Below are positions 8,658 to 17,569 of a stretch of 64,000 bases of DNA, piece after piece. The position numbers and the translations under genes are program-made. The stretch covers positions 669,947-733,946 of the forward strand of contig NZ_WEGJ01000001.1 of assembly GCF_009604385.1 (NCBI RefSeq). The letters run 5' to 3'. The number at the start of each line of letters is the position of its first letter. Position 1 is the first letter of the stretch. The notes beneath the pieces were generated by a model. That model was not told the origin of the DNA. It saw only the letters and a list, made by a program, of their open reading frames with translations, and made no database searches. Source of the stretch: Streptomyces smaragdinus. Lineage in GTDB: Bacteria > Actinomycetota > Actinomycetes > Streptomycetales > Streptomycetaceae.

Positions 8658-9437
8658 TCACCGCAATCTGCTCGAGGCCAGGATGCTGACGAGATGCAGG
8701 AGCGTCTGCAGGACGGCGATACCCGCCATCACCGCCACAGCGAGCCGGCTGAAGAACAGGTCGTCCCTGATCATGTCCAGCACCGCCATGACGAGGATCA
8801 CGAACGACGCCTCGACCCCGAGGATCAGCCGGTGGAACTTCAGCGCCGCGGCAGCCCGGCGCGCGAAGGCCATGCCGGAGGACCGAGGCTCGGCGGCCGC
8901 CTCCTGGACGGGCGGCAGCCCGCCCTGGTGCCGGGCGACGCCCACCAGGTCCGTCTCGGCCTTGATCAGGATCGCGCCGAGCGCCGCGAGCGTACCGAGG
9001 AACGCCCACAGCCAGTCAATGCGGCCCGTCCCCCACAGATCGGCGGCGCGCAGCCCGAAGCCGACGAGGACGGCGGCGTCGCACAGATAGGCGCCGACGC
9101 GGTCCAGATAGACGCCGCCGAGGGAGAACTGCTTCTTCCAGCGGGCGATCTCGCCGTCGACACAGTCGAGCAGGAGGTACATCTGCACCGCCAGCACACC
9201 GAGCACCGCACCGGGGATCCCCGGCACCAGCAGCGCCGGAAGCGCCAGGGCTCCGGCGACCGTCATCAGATAGGTCAGCTGGTTGGGGGTGACCCGGGTG
9301 TTCACCAGGTGCCGGTCGATGCGCAGCGACACCTCGCGCATGTAGAGCCGGCCGGCCCAGTGCTCCCCGCTCCGGCGGTCCTTCACACCCGGCGGGTGGA
9401 CGACCGGACGGAGCTCAGCTACTGATGGCTTTGACAT
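8658..9437 (-). CDS. CDP-alcohol phosphatidyltransferase family membrane enzyme (small)
   Basis: A 259-residue integral membrane protein with the complete family motif D-G-x2-A-R-x8-G-x3-D-x3-D, read as DCVDGEIAR, then GG, VYLD and LCD. Enzymes of this family transfer a phospho-alcohol from a CDP-activated donor to an alcohol acceptor. Its ATG at 9437 lies inside the end of the upstream dehydrogenase gene (23-base overlap). With the nucleotidyltransferase and dehydrogenase it suggests that a CDP-activated polyol or lipid made here is joined to an acceptor. The exact alcohols are unknown. Confidence 0.85.
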   Translation of the reverse strand: MSKPSVAELRPVVHPPGVKDRRSGEHWAGRLYMREVSLRIDRHLVNTRVTPNQLTYLMTVAGALALPALLVPGIPGAVLGVLAVQMYLLLDCVDGEIARWKKQFSLGGVYLDRVGAYLCDAAVLVGFGLRAADLWGTGRIDWLWAFLGTLAALGAILIKAETDLVGVARHQGGLPPVQEAAAEPRSSGMAFARRAAAALKFHRLILGVEASFVILVMAVLDMIRDDLFFSRLAVAVMAGIAVLQTLLHLVSILASSRLR

Positions 9438-10482
9438 AGTCGGTGTATTCGTCCCTGATCTCATCTGCGGACAGTTTGCGGTGCTCAAGAATGGTGAAGC
9501 GGCCGGGGCGGGTCTGCGGGGCGAACCGCACCGCCTCGACGAGGTCCTGCTCGCTGAAGCCCATCTCACCGGCCAGTACGGGCAGGCCGTGCCGGCGCAG
9601 CGTCCCCGCCATCTCGCGCGCGGTGTCGTGGTCACCGCGCAGATAGGTGGCGAAGGCCCCGCCGAAGCCGCACTGCTCGCCGTGCAGCGCGTTGCGCTTG
9701 GGGAAGAGCAGGTCGAACGCGTGGGAGATCTCGTGGCAGGCGCCCGACGCCGGCCGCGAGTCACCGGCCACGGACATCGCCAGCCCGCACATCACCAGGG
9801 ACTCGGCGAGGACGCCGAGGAAGTCGTCGTCGCCGATGCCGCCGGGGTGGCGCAGCACGGCGTGGGCGGACTGGCGGGCCATGGCGGCGGCGAGACCATC
9901 CACGGTCTCGCCCTCCTCCTGGTGCGCCAGCTCCCAGTCCGCGACCGCGGAGATCTTGCACACGACGTCGCCGATTCCGGCCCGGACGAAGCGGGCCGGG
10001 GCGTCACGGACCACGGCCAGGTCGATGATCACGCCGATCGGGCTCGGCACGCCGTACGAGCCGCGGCCGGCGTCGTTGTCGAGCGTGGCGACCGGCGAGC
10101 ACAGGCCGTCGTGGGCGAGGTTCGTGGCGACGGCGACCAGCGGCAGTCCGACGCGGGCGGCCGCGTACTTGGCGCAGTCGACGACCTTGCCGCCGCCGAG
10201 CGAGACGACGGCGTCGTAGCGGCCGCCCCGCTTGATGGAGTCGGCCAGCCGGACCGCGCCGTCGATGGTGCCGTCGGCATCGGCGAACCAGTCGGCGTTC
10301 CGGAAGGCGCCGGCGAAGCGCTCGCGCAGCAGCTTGCCCGAGCCGCCGTTGCTGAGGGCGAACGCGAGCTTGCCCGAGGGGGCGATGCGCTGGTCGGTGA
10401 GAATCGCGGCCAGGTCATCCAGCGCGCCGGCGCGGATGTCGACGACGACCGGGCTCGGCATCAGCCGGGTCAGTACTGGCAC
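9415..10482 (-). CDS. Glycerol-1-phosphate dehydrogenase-like (EgsA/AraM type) oxidoreductase
   Basis: About 355 residues of the iron-containing alcohol dehydrogenase/dehydroquinate-synthase fold. Seen are the NAD-binding SLGGGKVVDCAKYAA segment, NLAHDGLCSPVA, and a metal site expected to use Asp and His from EISHAF and NALHGEQCGFG. This combination is typical of sn-glycerol-1-phosphate dehydrogenases, which reduce dihydroxyacetone phosphate. The GTG at 10482 has AGGGAG upstream and overlaps the previous gene. The setting next to a nucleotidyltransferase and CDP-alcohol transferases supports a polyol-phosphate role. Another polyol-phosphate substrate remains possible. Confidence 0.8.
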   Translation of the reverse strand: MPVLTRLMPSPVVVDIRAGALDDLAAILTDQRIAPSGKLAFALSNGGSGKLLRERFAGAFRNADWFADADGTIDGAVRLADSIKRGGRYDAVVSLGGGKVVDCAKYAAARVGLPLVAVATNLAHDGLCSPVATLDNDAGRGSYGVPSPIGVIIDLAVVRDAPARFVRAGIGDVVCKISAVADWELAHQEEGETVDGLAAAMARQSAHAVLRHPGGIGDDDFLGVLAESLVMCGLAMSVAGDSRPASGACHEISHAFDLLFPKRNALHGEQCGFGGAFATYLRGDHDTAREMAGTLRRHGLPVLAGEMGFSEQDLVEAVRFAPQTRPGRFTILEHRKLSADEIRDEYTDYVKAISS

Positions 10483-11207
10483 GCGATCTCCCTGCCCCTG
10501 GCGAGGTCGTCGTGGTTGTCGATCTCGACCCACGTGACGTCCCCGATGGGCGCCACGTCAACCGTGAAGCCACGGTTGACGAGCTCCTGGTACCCGTCCT
10601 CGTAGTACAGGTCGGGGTCGCGCTCGAAGGTGGTCTTCAGCGCGTCCGCGAGCTCGTCGGCGGCCTCGCCCTCGATGAGGGTGACGCCGATGTACTCGCC
10701 GGTGGCCTCCGCCGGGTCCATCAGCTTGGTGATGCGCCGGACGCCCTTGCCGGGCTCCACGACGACCTTCATCTCCTCGTCGGCCAGCTTCTTGACCGTG
10801 TCCAGGGCGAGGATGATCTTCTTGCCCTCGCCGCGGGCGGCGAGCAGGGTGCGCTCGACGGAGACCGGGTGGACGGTGTCGCCGTTGGCGAGGATCACCG
10901 TGTGCTTGATCGAGTCACGCCCGCACCACAGGGAGTAGGCGTTGTTCCACTCCTCCGCCTTGTCGTTGTCGATCAGGGTCAGCTTCAGCCCGTACGTGGC
11001 CTCGAGGGCCTCCTTGCGGGCGTACACCGCTTCCTTCTTGTACCCGACGATGATCGCGACCTCGGTGAGGCCGATCTCGGCGAAGTTGCCGAGCGTCAGG
11101 TCGAGGATGGTGGTGTCCCCGTCGACGGGCACCAGCGCCTTGGGGAGGGTGTCCGTGTAGGGGCGCAGACGCCGTCCGGCGCCGGCCGCGAGCACAAGGC
11201 CGATCAT
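10470..11207 (-). CDS. Sugar/polyol-phosphate nucleotidyltransferase
   Basis: A 245-residue nucleotidyltransferase. The N-terminal signature LAAGAGRRLRPYTDTLPKAL and the metal-binding LANGDT segment mark the GT-A-like NTP transferase fold. It probably activates the phospho-alcohol made by the downstream dehydrogenase, most likely with CTP, giving the CDP-donor used by the two CDP-alcohol transferases. The nucleotide and substrate are inferred from context only. It starts 4 bases inside the end of the 11204 gene and is itself overlapped by the dehydrogenase gene. Confidence 0.85.
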   Translation of the reverse strand: MIGLVLAAGAGRRLRPYTDTLPKALVPVDGDTTILDLTLGNFAEIGLTEVAIIVGYKKEAVYARKEALEATYGLKLTLIDNDKAEEWNNAYSLWCGRDSIKHTVILANGDTVHPVSVERTLLAARGEGKKIILALDTVKKLADEEMKVVVEPGKGVRRITKLMDPAEATGEYIGVTLIEGEAADELADALKTTFERDPDLYYEDGYQELVNRGFTVDVAPIGDVTWVEIDNHDDLARGREIACQY

Positions 11208-12985
11208 GCGGGTTCTCCTGACTCTTCGTGTACTGCGGGCGCTCCGGAAGAGACCCAGAAACGGATGCTCTCGACGAGCACGAGCACCGCCACGACGAGG
11301 GCGACGGCTGTGAGCGCGAGGGTGAGGTCCGCACCGCCGAGCAGCGCGGCGGCGGCCACGGCCACCAGCGTCCGGCCGTCATGGCCGCCGGTCGCCCGCA
11401 CCAGCCAGGGCGCGGCGGCCCCGGCACCGCCGCGTATGCGGTATTCGGTGTCGTAATGATGGTACGCAACGGCGGCCACCAGGCCGAAAGCCGCGGGCAG
11501 CGCCCCGTCGGCGTCCGAGCGGGCGGCGAGGACGAGGAAGGTCGTGTACTCGGCGACACGGAAGACCGGCGGGATCAGCCAGTCCAGCCGCCCGGTCAGC
11601 GGCCGGGCGACGGCCAGCCCCGAGGCCACGACGTACACCAGCGCGCCGATCAGCGGCCAGCGGCTCCCGGCCGGCGTGAACAGCGCCGTGCCGATCACGG
11701 CGAGCCCCCCGATCGCGGCGGCGACGGGTCCGGCGCCGGCGGGCAGCCGGCCCCGGCCGAGCGCCGCGACACCCTCGGCGAGGGGGCCCGTGTCGGCGAG
11801 GGCGGCCAGCGCCTGTACGGCGCGGTCGGTGCGGCTGTCGCGGGTGCGCAGGGAGCGCAGGACGCGGCCGGCGGTGGTGTAGAGGGCCGCGAGGGCGCAG
11901 CCGGCGAGCAGGGCGTAGAAGACGATCCGGGGGGTGGTGAGCGCCGTGAGGACGGCGATCATGGCCCAGCGTTCGCCGATGGGCAGCACGATCATCCGCC
12001 GGACCCAGACCGTCCAGCCGACGCTGTCGAGCCGGGCGGAGATCGCGGCGTTGGTCCGGGCGTTGCCGCTCGCGTCCTGGTTCGCCTCTATGAACGCGAA
12101 GTCGACCATGTGCCGGCAGGTCTGCAGCACCATCGCGCCCAGCGCCAGCGCCCACACGTCGTCCCCGTTACGCGCGGCGCCGAGCGCCAGACCGGCGTAG
12201 AAGGCGTACTCCTTGGCCCGGTCGAACGTCGCGTCCAGCCAGGCGCCGAGCGTGGAGTACCGCAGGGAGTAGCGCGCGAGCTGGCCGTCGGTGCAGTCCA
12301 GGACGAAGGAGAGGATCAGCAGCACGGCGGCGGCGATGTAACCGGGCCGGGTGCCGGTGGCGGCGCAGCCGGCGGCGATCAGCGCGGTCAGCAGGCTGGC
12401 CGTGGTGACCTGGTTGGGGGTGAGGCCGCGGCGGGCGCACCAGCGGGCGAGGTACTTGGAGTACGGGCTGATGAAGAAGGTGGTGAAGAACCCGTCGCGG
12501 GACTTCACCGCGGAGTTCAGCCGCACCTTCTCCTCGTCCACGGCCGCGACGGCGTCCTCGGCCTTGCGGCGTCCGGCGGCGTCCTGCGGCACCTCGGCCA
12601 CCAGGGAGCCCAGCTCCGGTCGTACGAGCCGGTCACCGTCCGCCTGCAGCTGGGTGTCCAGCTGTACGGCGAGCGCGTCGAGGTCGTGGCTGCGCATGGT
12701 GGCGCGGGCCAGGGCCGCGCGCGCCCCGGTGTGCGCCGCCACGGCGCCCGGCACGGCGGACGCGGTCCAGCGGGGGTCGGTGAGGGCCAGCCGGAGACTG
12801 TGCGTGTGCCCGGTGAAGCGGCTGTCGACCAGGGCGACCGATCCCGCCTCGGGCAGCAGGGCCAGCACCGTGGCGGCGTCGGCCACGTCGGCCGCCGTAC
12901 GGATCTCGTCGTAACCGAGCGCCCTCAGGTCGCCCTCGAGCGGCGACTCCGGGACGGACGGGCCGATGAGGATTGCGGTCCGCAG
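11204..12985 (-). CDS. Large CDP-alcohol phosphatidyltransferase with extra N- and C-terminal domains
   Basis: About 593 residues if the start is the CTG at 12985, 560 if the GTG at 12886. The middle holds the complete CDP-alcohol transferase motif (DCTDGQLAR, G, WLDATFD) and several membrane helices. The N-terminal ~150 residues are soluble; a C-terminal membrane region resembles the DUF5941 type. No ATG or GTG exists in frame between the upstream stop and 12886, yet AAGGAG lies 9 bases before the CTG and the intervening residues look like protein (ILIGPSVPESPLEGDLRALG). It is the first gene of the operon and overlaps the next by 4 bases. Confidence 0.8.
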   Translation of the reverse strand: MRTAILIGPSVPESPLEGDLRALGYDEIRTAADVADAATVLALLPEAGSVALVDSRFTGHTHSLRLALTDPRWTASAVPGAVAAHTGARAALARATMRSHDLDALAVQLDTQLQADGDRLVRPELGSLVAEVPQDAAGRRKAEDAVAAVDEEKVRLNSAVKSRDGFFTTFFISPYSKYLARWCARRGLTPNQVTTASLLTALIAAGCAATGTRPGYIAAAVLLILSFVLDCTDGQLARYSLRYSTLGAWLDATFDRAKEYAFYAGLALGAARNGDDVWALALGAMVLQTCRHMVDFAFIEANQDASGNARTNAAISARLDSVGWTVWVRRMIVLPIGERWAMIAVLTALTTPRIVFYALLAGCALAALYTTAGRVLRSLRTRDSRTDRAVQALAALADTGPLAEGVAALGRGRLPAGAGPVAAAIGGLAVIGTALFTPAGSRWPLIGALVYVVASGLAVARPLTGRLDWLIPPVFRVAEYTTFLVLAARSDADGALPAAFGLVAAVAYHHYDTEYRIRGGAGAAAPWLVRATGGHDGRTLVAVAAAALLGGADLTLALTAVALVVAVLVLVESIRFWVSSGAPAVHEESGEPA

Positions 12986-13219
12986 ACGAACTCACTCCTT
13001 GGCTCAAGGTTCCGGGTACCGGCGTATGCCGCCCTGTCCCCCGTTCGGTGGGGAACATGTCGGCAGAGGTTAGCGGATCCCTGGAACCCGGGGTTCACCG
13101 CCCGTTCGCCCGCGCGACGGCGCGATCATCATCGTCCATGGCCGGGGAGCGCGACAAACCGCGTCGTCGGGGGTCCCCGGCCTCTGCTGCGTACGCGGGG
13201 CGGCGGGTAGGGTCGGCGC

Positions 13220-14209
13220 ATGACTTGGATGATCACTGGCGGTGCCGGGTACGTCGGAGCCCACGTGGTGCGGACGATGCTGGACGCGGGTGAGAGCGTC
13301 GTCGTCCTCGACGACATCTCCTCCGGTGTCCCCTCGCGGCTGCCGGAGGGCGTCCCCGTGGTCCGCGGCTCGTATCTGGATCGCGAGGCGCTGCGCAGGG
13401 CCTTCGACCGGCACGGGGTGACGGGCGTCGTGCACTGCGCGGCGAAGAAGCAGGTCGGGGAGTCCGTCGAGCAGCCGATCTGGTACTACGAGACGAACCT
13501 GCACGGGCTGGCCGTCCTGCTGGACGAGGTCGTCGGCGCCGGCATCGGCCGCTTCCTCTTCTCTTCCTCCGCCGCCGTGTACGGCACCCCGCCGGGTGAC
13601 GACGTCATCACCGAGGACACCCCGTGCGCGCCGATGAGCCCGTACGGCGAGACCAAGCTGGCCGGCGAGTGGCTGGTACGGGCGGCCGGGCGGGCGCACG
13701 GCCTCGCGACGGTGTGCCTGCGGTACTTCAACATCGCCGGCGCCGAGCGGCCGGAGCTGGCGGACACCGGTGTGTTCAACGTCATCCCGCTCTTCTTCGA
13801 CGCGCTCACCCGCGGGGACGCCCCGAAGATCTTCGGCGACGACTACCCGACGCCGGACGGCACCTGCATCCGTGACTACATCCACGTCGAGGATCTGGCG
13901 GAGGCGCACCTCGCCGCCGCCCGCCGGCTCGCGCAGCCCGGGGCGTCGGGCGATCTGACGGTCAACCTGGGCAGCGGCACCGGTGTCTCCGTCCGGGCGA
14001 TGGCCGACATGATCGCGGAGGTCACCGGGCACCGGGAGCCCGCGGTGGTGGTCGCCCGGCGGGAGGGGGACCCGGCGCGGTCGGTCGCCTCGTACGCGCT
14101 GGCGCAGAAGGAGCTGGGCTGGACGCCGCGGCGGGATCTGCGGGACATGGTCACCTCGGCGTGGGAGGGCTGGGTGCTGCGGCATCCCGAGGCGCGGGCG
14201 GCGGGATAG
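13220..14209 (+). CDS. galE: UDP-glucose 4-epimerase-like NAD-dependent epimerase
   Basis: A 329-residue extended short-chain dehydrogenase. The NAD motif TGGAGYVG is at residues 6-13, and the catalytic Ser plus Tyr-x3-Lys are in SSSAAVYG and SPYGETK. YFNIAGAERPEL and the C-terminal RREGDPARSVAS segment are characteristic of GalE proteins, which interconvert UDP-glucose and UDP-galactose. It is divergent from the glycopolymer operon across about 230 bases, so it may supply UDP-galactose for it. A related UDP-sugar epimerase activity cannot be excluded. Confidence 0.88.
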   Translation: MTWMITGGAGYVGAHVVRTMLDAGESVVVLDDISSGVPSRLPEGVPVVRGSYLDREALRRAFDRHGVTGVVHCAAKKQVGESVEQPIWYYETNLHGLAVLLDEVVGAGIGRFLFSSSAAVYGTPPGDDVITEDTPCAPMSPYGETKLAGEWLVRAAGRAHGLATVCLRYFNIAGAERPELADTGVFNVIPLFFDALTRGDAPKIFGDDYPTPDGTCIRDYIHVEDLAEAHLAAARRLAQPGASGDLTVNLGSGTGVSVRAMADMIAEVTGHREPAVVVARREGDPARSVASYALAQKELGWTPRRDLRDMVTSAWEGWVLRHPEARAAG

Positions 14210-14284
14210 CGTTTCCGCAGGTCAGACGATGACAACGGTGTTCAGTGCCGTGTTGCTCCATACCCCCTCCCCGTAGTTCACTGT

Positions 14285-14314
14285 GGGGCCCGGGCGTTTT
14301 ACCCGCCCGGCCCC
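14285..14314 (+). other. Hairpin in the leader of the CDF transporter gene
   Basis: GGGGCC-C-GGGCG pairs with CGCCCGGCCCC across a short T-rich loop, leaving one bulged C. It lies 20-50 bases upstream of the CDF start and may act as an attenuator or as a terminator for galE. No metal-regulator operator was recognised nearby. Confidence 0.4.
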
Positions 14315-14334
14315 CACCGTCTGGAGGATCCGCC

Positions 14335-15273
14335 ATGGGTGCCGGTCACGACCATGCGCACGGCCTGCCCCCGGGTGCGGCCGGGACGGTGTCGGCCGCG
14401 TACCGGGGCCGGCTGCGGATCGCGCTCGCGCTGACCGTGACGGTGCTGGTGGCGGAGCTCGTCGGCGCGGCACTGTCCGGTTCGCTGGCGCTGCTCGCGG
14501 ACGCGGGGCACATGGCGACGGACGCGGTCGGCCTGACGATGGCGCTGCTGGCGATCCACTTCGCGAACCGCCCGGCGAGCGGTCGCCGCACGTACGGCCT
14601 GGCCCGGGCGGAGATCCTGGCGGCGCTGGCGAACTGCGTGCTGCTGCTGGGGGTCGGCGGGTACGTCCTGTACGAGGCGATCGCCCGTTTCGTGGAGCCG
14701 GCGGACACGCACGGCGGGCTGACGCTGCTCTTCGGCGCGATCGGCCTGGTGGCGAACCTGGTGTCGCTCGCGGTGCTGATGGGGGGCCAGCACGAGAGCC
14801 TCAACGTCCGCGGCGCGTTCCTGGAGGTCCTGGCGGACGCCCTCGGCTCCCTCGCGGTGATCGTCTCGGCCACCGTGATCATGATCACAGGCTGGCGCGC
14901 GGCGGACCCGATCGCGTCCCTCGTCATCGGCGCGATGATCATCCCCCGCACCCTGAAACTCCTCCGCGAGGCCCTGGACGTCCTCCTGGAGGCGGCCCCC
15001 CGCGACGTGGACATCGCCTCGGTCCGCGCCCACATCCTCGCCCTCCCGGGCGTGGAGGACCTCCACGACCTCCACGTCTGGACGATCACGTCGGGGATGC
15101 CGGTGCTGTCGGCGCATGTGGTGGTGTCGCGGTCGACGCTGAACGCGGTGGGCCACGAACAGCTCCTGCACGATCTCCAGGGCTGCCTGGGGGAGCACTT
15201 CGACGTGGAGCACTGCACGTTCCAGCTGGAGCCTCGGGGGCATGCGGAGCATGAGGCGCGGCTGTGTCATTGA
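14335..15273 (+). CDS. Cation diffusion facilitator (CzcD/ZitB-type) metal exporter
   Basis: A 312-residue CDF protein. It has a His-rich N-terminus (GHDHAHG), six membrane helices, the metal site of helix 2 (DAGHMATD) and the matching helix 5 site (LADALGSL), then a cytosolic ferredoxin-like C-terminal domain with DLHDLHVW. The family exports Zn2+ and related divalent ions in exchange for protons. The ATG at 14335 has GGAGGATC upstream; longer in-frame extensions have no homology-like content. It probably has its own promoter, since it follows galE after about 125 bases. Confidence 0.93.
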   Translation: MGAGHDHAHGLPPGAAGTVSAAYRGRLRIALALTVTVLVAELVGAALSGSLALLADAGHMATDAVGLTMALLAIHFANRPASGRRTYGLARAEILAALANCVLLLGVGGYVLYEAIARFVEPADTHGGLTLLFGAIGLVANLVSLAVLMGGQHESLNVRGAFLEVLADALGSLAVIVSATVIMITGWRAADPIASLVIGAMIIPRTLKLLREALDVLLEAAPRDVDIASVRAHILALPGVEDLHDLHVWTITSGMPVLSAHVVVSRSTLNAVGHEQLLHDLQGCLGEHFDVEHCTFQLEPRGHAEHEARLCH

Positions 15274-15356
15274 CGTCGGCCCCCAGTGAGTTTGCACAAC
15301 TCAGGGTGCATGGGTTCGGTTTTTCGACGCCGAGGTGCTTCGCGACGGGGAACTCC

Positions 15357-15840
15357 TCAGAAAGGAGGCTCCAGATCGCCGCGACCATCGCTGTGAGGCT
15401 CCCAGTCGTGCGGTTCCTCTTCCCAGGGGTCCGCCTCGGGAACGTCCTGCCCCCATGCTTTGAGTGCCCTCCAGGCGACATGCCTGTCGGCGTCGTTGTT
15501 GCCGTTGGCCAGGATGCGGCGGGCTGACGGGACGAGGTGCTCGCGATGCCCGGCCAGGGCCGGGTGCTCGGCCAGGAGGATCGCGGTGACGGCGGCAGCG
15601 TCGCTCACGTCCTCGTCCGTCTCCCGCAGAAAGGACGCGACGGCCTGGTACAGCATCGGCCGCAGGTCTCTCTCAGGGCCGCCACAAAGCTGCCGGGTTC
15701 GCCGAAGCCAGGGGCGTACTGCTGATTGCGGGCGACGATCTCGTCGGAGGCGTCGTAGATGGTGTTCTGATGGTGGACCAGCTCACCAGCTGGTCCAGGG
15801 TGGTGACCTGGACCTTGGGATCGGAGTGGCCAGGCGTCAT
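15357..15840 (-). pseudogene. Frameshifted small hypothetical gene
   Basis: Three pieces in three frames read as one protein. From the ATG at 15840 the first piece (MTPGHSDPKVQVTTLDQLV) runs into a direct repeat of accagct with an 8-base period at 15777-15792. Removing one repeat unit leads straight into the second piece (HHQNTIYDASDEIVARNQQ). That piece breaks at a (TC)4 run at 15667-15674, where removing one TC unit joins it to the third (LYQAVASFLRETDEDVSDAA). The third piece, 15357-15656, is open for 99 codons with its own ATG and could still be made. No domain was recognised. An intact parent would be about 157 residues. Confidence 0.6.
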
Positions 15841-16103
15841 GGGCCCAATCCAAGCCGCACGTCTGACATCGCTTGATCCGAACGTACGGGCTCGCGGGCC
15901 GCGGATTCCCCCGCAGCGCGACATGTACGCAACTGGGTTCCGCGGAGGCGCCGTCTTGGCACGGCCAGATGCCGGTGTTCAGTGAGCCGAGGCCCGTTGA
16001 ACTCAGGCGGGAGTCACGCTCCGGCGTGATCGTACGCAGTACGGCGCCGTCGGCGTTCCCCCGTCGTCCAGGCGTCAGCTTTTCGAGGGCCCGGCAATGG
16101 GTT

Positions 16104-16216
16104 CGAAACTTTTCGGAAGGTGTGGACCGGGAAGCTTGCGCGCTTGATCCGTCGATAACCGTCTTCCGGCATCCAGACCAGGGCAGAAGCCATCTCTGGT
16201 TCCGAATTAGTTTCGG
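16104..16216 (+). promoter_or_regulatory. Two CGAA/TTCG palindromes upstream of the xylanase gene
   Basis: CGAAACTTTTCG at 16104-16115 has perfect 5-base arms. CCGAA/TTCGG at 16202-16216 is a second, looser copy. The first closely resembles the CGAAA-TTTCG palindrome reported upstream of several Streptomyces xylanase genes, where it is linked to induction and repression by xylan sugars. That these are operators for this gene is inferred from similarity and position. Confidence 0.55.
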
Positions 16217-16233
16217 GATTGTTGCGGGAACTG

Positions 16234-16262
16234 TTGACAACCACCCCGCCAGGCCCGACTGT
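16234..16262 (+). promoter_or_regulatory. Possible xylanase promoter
   Basis: A perfect -35 hexamer TTGACA (16234-16239) lies about 120 bases before the xylanase start. The -10 at 17-base spacing (GACTGT) is poor, so only the -35 is persuasive. It sits just after the second CGAA/TTCG palindrome, a sensible place for repression. Confidence 0.35.
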
Positions 16263-16362
16263 TGTGACGCTCTCACCGATGTCCCCTCGTCGATGAACGC
16301 CGACCCCACTCGGCGTGGCTCCCGGTCACCGACGGTTCCATTCGCGAGGAGGAAACGCACGC

Positions 16363-17421
16363 ATGAGCGACGCCCCCGAAAGCTCGAACCCTCAGCCCGT
16401 CAGTCGTAGAAAGCTCCTGATCGGCGGTGCCGGGGCGCTGGTGGCCGCCGGTTCAGGGCTGCTGCTGCCCGGTACGGCCCGTGCCGATCAGGTGCTCAAC
16501 AACAACGCCACCGGTACCTACAACGGGTACTACTACTCCTTCTGGACCGACTCCCCCGGCACCGTCACCATGACGCTCGGCGCCGCCGGGGCGTACCGGA
16601 GTCAGTGGAGCGGGACCAACAACTGGGTCGGCGGGCTCGGCTGGAGCAACGGCAGCCGGCGGACCGTGACGTACTCCGGGACCTTCAACCCGGGCAGCAA
16701 CGGGTATCTGGCGCTGTACGGGTGGACCTCGAACCCGCTGGTCGAGTACTACATCGTGGAGGCGCACGGGCCGTACAACCCGGGCTCCGCGGGCTCGCAG
16801 CGCGGCACGGTCAACGCCGACGGCGGTACGTACACGATGTACGAGTCCACCCGGGTCAACCAGCCGTCCGTGGAAGGCACCAAGACCTTCCAGCAGTACT
16901 GGAGCGTCCGCAACAACCAGCGGACCAGCGGCTCCATCAACACCGGCACCCACTTCGACGCCTGGAACGCCGCCGGGATGCGGATGGGGGCCTTCAACTA
17001 CTACATGATCATGGCCACCGAGGGCTACCAGAGCTCCGGCAGCTCCAACATCACCCTGGGCGGCGGCGGGACCACTCCCCCGCCGGGCAACGGGGGCACC
17101 ACGCCGCCTCCGTCCGGGTCCGGCGCCTGCACGGCCCGGTACGCCACCACCACCTCGTGGAACGGCGGCTTCAACGGCGAGGTGACCATCACCGCCGGCA
17201 GCGGCGGCGTGCGGAACTGGCGGGTCCCCGTGACCTTCGGCAGCAACCAGACCGTCAGCGCCGTCTGGAACGGCACCCCGAGCTGGAGCGGGAACGTCAT
17301 GACCGTCACCCCGGCCGGCTGGAACGGCACCCTGAGCGCGGGACAGACGGCCAGCTTCGGCTTCACCGTCAACGGCTCCAACACCGCCGCGCCGTCGGTC
17401 GGCAGCTGCAGCGCCTCGTAG
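16363..17421 (+). CDS. Tat-exported GH11 endo-1,4-beta-xylanase with CBM2
   Basis: A 352-residue secreted enzyme. The N-terminus has a twin-arginine signal ([11 protein letters not shown]) ending near ARA. The GH11 jelly-roll domain follows, with the nucleophile Glu in [11 protein letters not shown] and the acid/base Glu in [11 protein letters not shown] Gly/Pro/Thr linker then leads to a C-terminal family 2 carbohydrate-binding module of about 100 residues ([15 protein letters not shown] through GSCSAS), with two cysteines and exposed tryptophans. It should cut xylan outside the cell. The ATG has GAGGAGGAAA upstream. Monocistronic, with a terminator after it. Confidence 0.95.
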   Translation: MSDAPESSNPQPVSRRKLLIGGAGALVAAGSGLLLPGTARADQVLNNNATGTYNGYYYSFWTDSPGTVTMTLGAAGAYRSQWSGTNNWVGGLGWSNGSRRTVTYSGTFNPGSNGYLALYGWTSNPLVEYYIVEAHGPYNPGSAGSQRGTVNADGGTYTMYESTRVNQPSVEGTKTFQQYWSVRNNQRTSGSINTGTHFDAWNAAGMRMGAFNYYMIMATEGYQSSGSSNITLGGGGTTPPPGNGGTTPPPSGSGACTARYATTTSWNGGFNGEVTITAGSGGVRNWRVPVTFGSNQTVSAVWNGTPSWSGNVMTVTPAGWNGTLSAGQTASFGFTVNGSNTAAPSVGSCSAS

Positions 17422-17427
17422 GACCCC

Positions 17428-17458
17428 CGGCGCGGCACCCCGCACGGGTGCCGCGCCG
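17428..17458 (+). terminator. Hairpin terminator after the xylanase gene
   Basis: Perfect 13-bp stem, arms CGGCGCGGCACCC and GGGTGCCGCGCCG, around a 5-base loop, 6 bases after the xylanase stop. No T run follows. Confidence 0.8.
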
Positions 17459-17569
17459 CGGTACGGCCGTACGAGATTGTTGATCACCGACGCTTCCCAC
17501 GGCGGCGGTTCATGGGCGAACGTGGTTCCGATCATCCACCGGCCACTACCAGCCCTGGAACGCGCCCCT

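Larger units (their letters stand above)
15841..16362. other. Intergenic region upstream of the xylanase gene
   Basis: About 520 bases between the frameshifted gene and the xylanase. The half nearest the xylanase holds two GAAA/TTTC-type motifs and a TTGACA element. The rest (15841-16100) shows no reading frame with recognisable content, though a more distant 5' remnant of the broken gene cannot be excluded. Confidence 0.5.
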
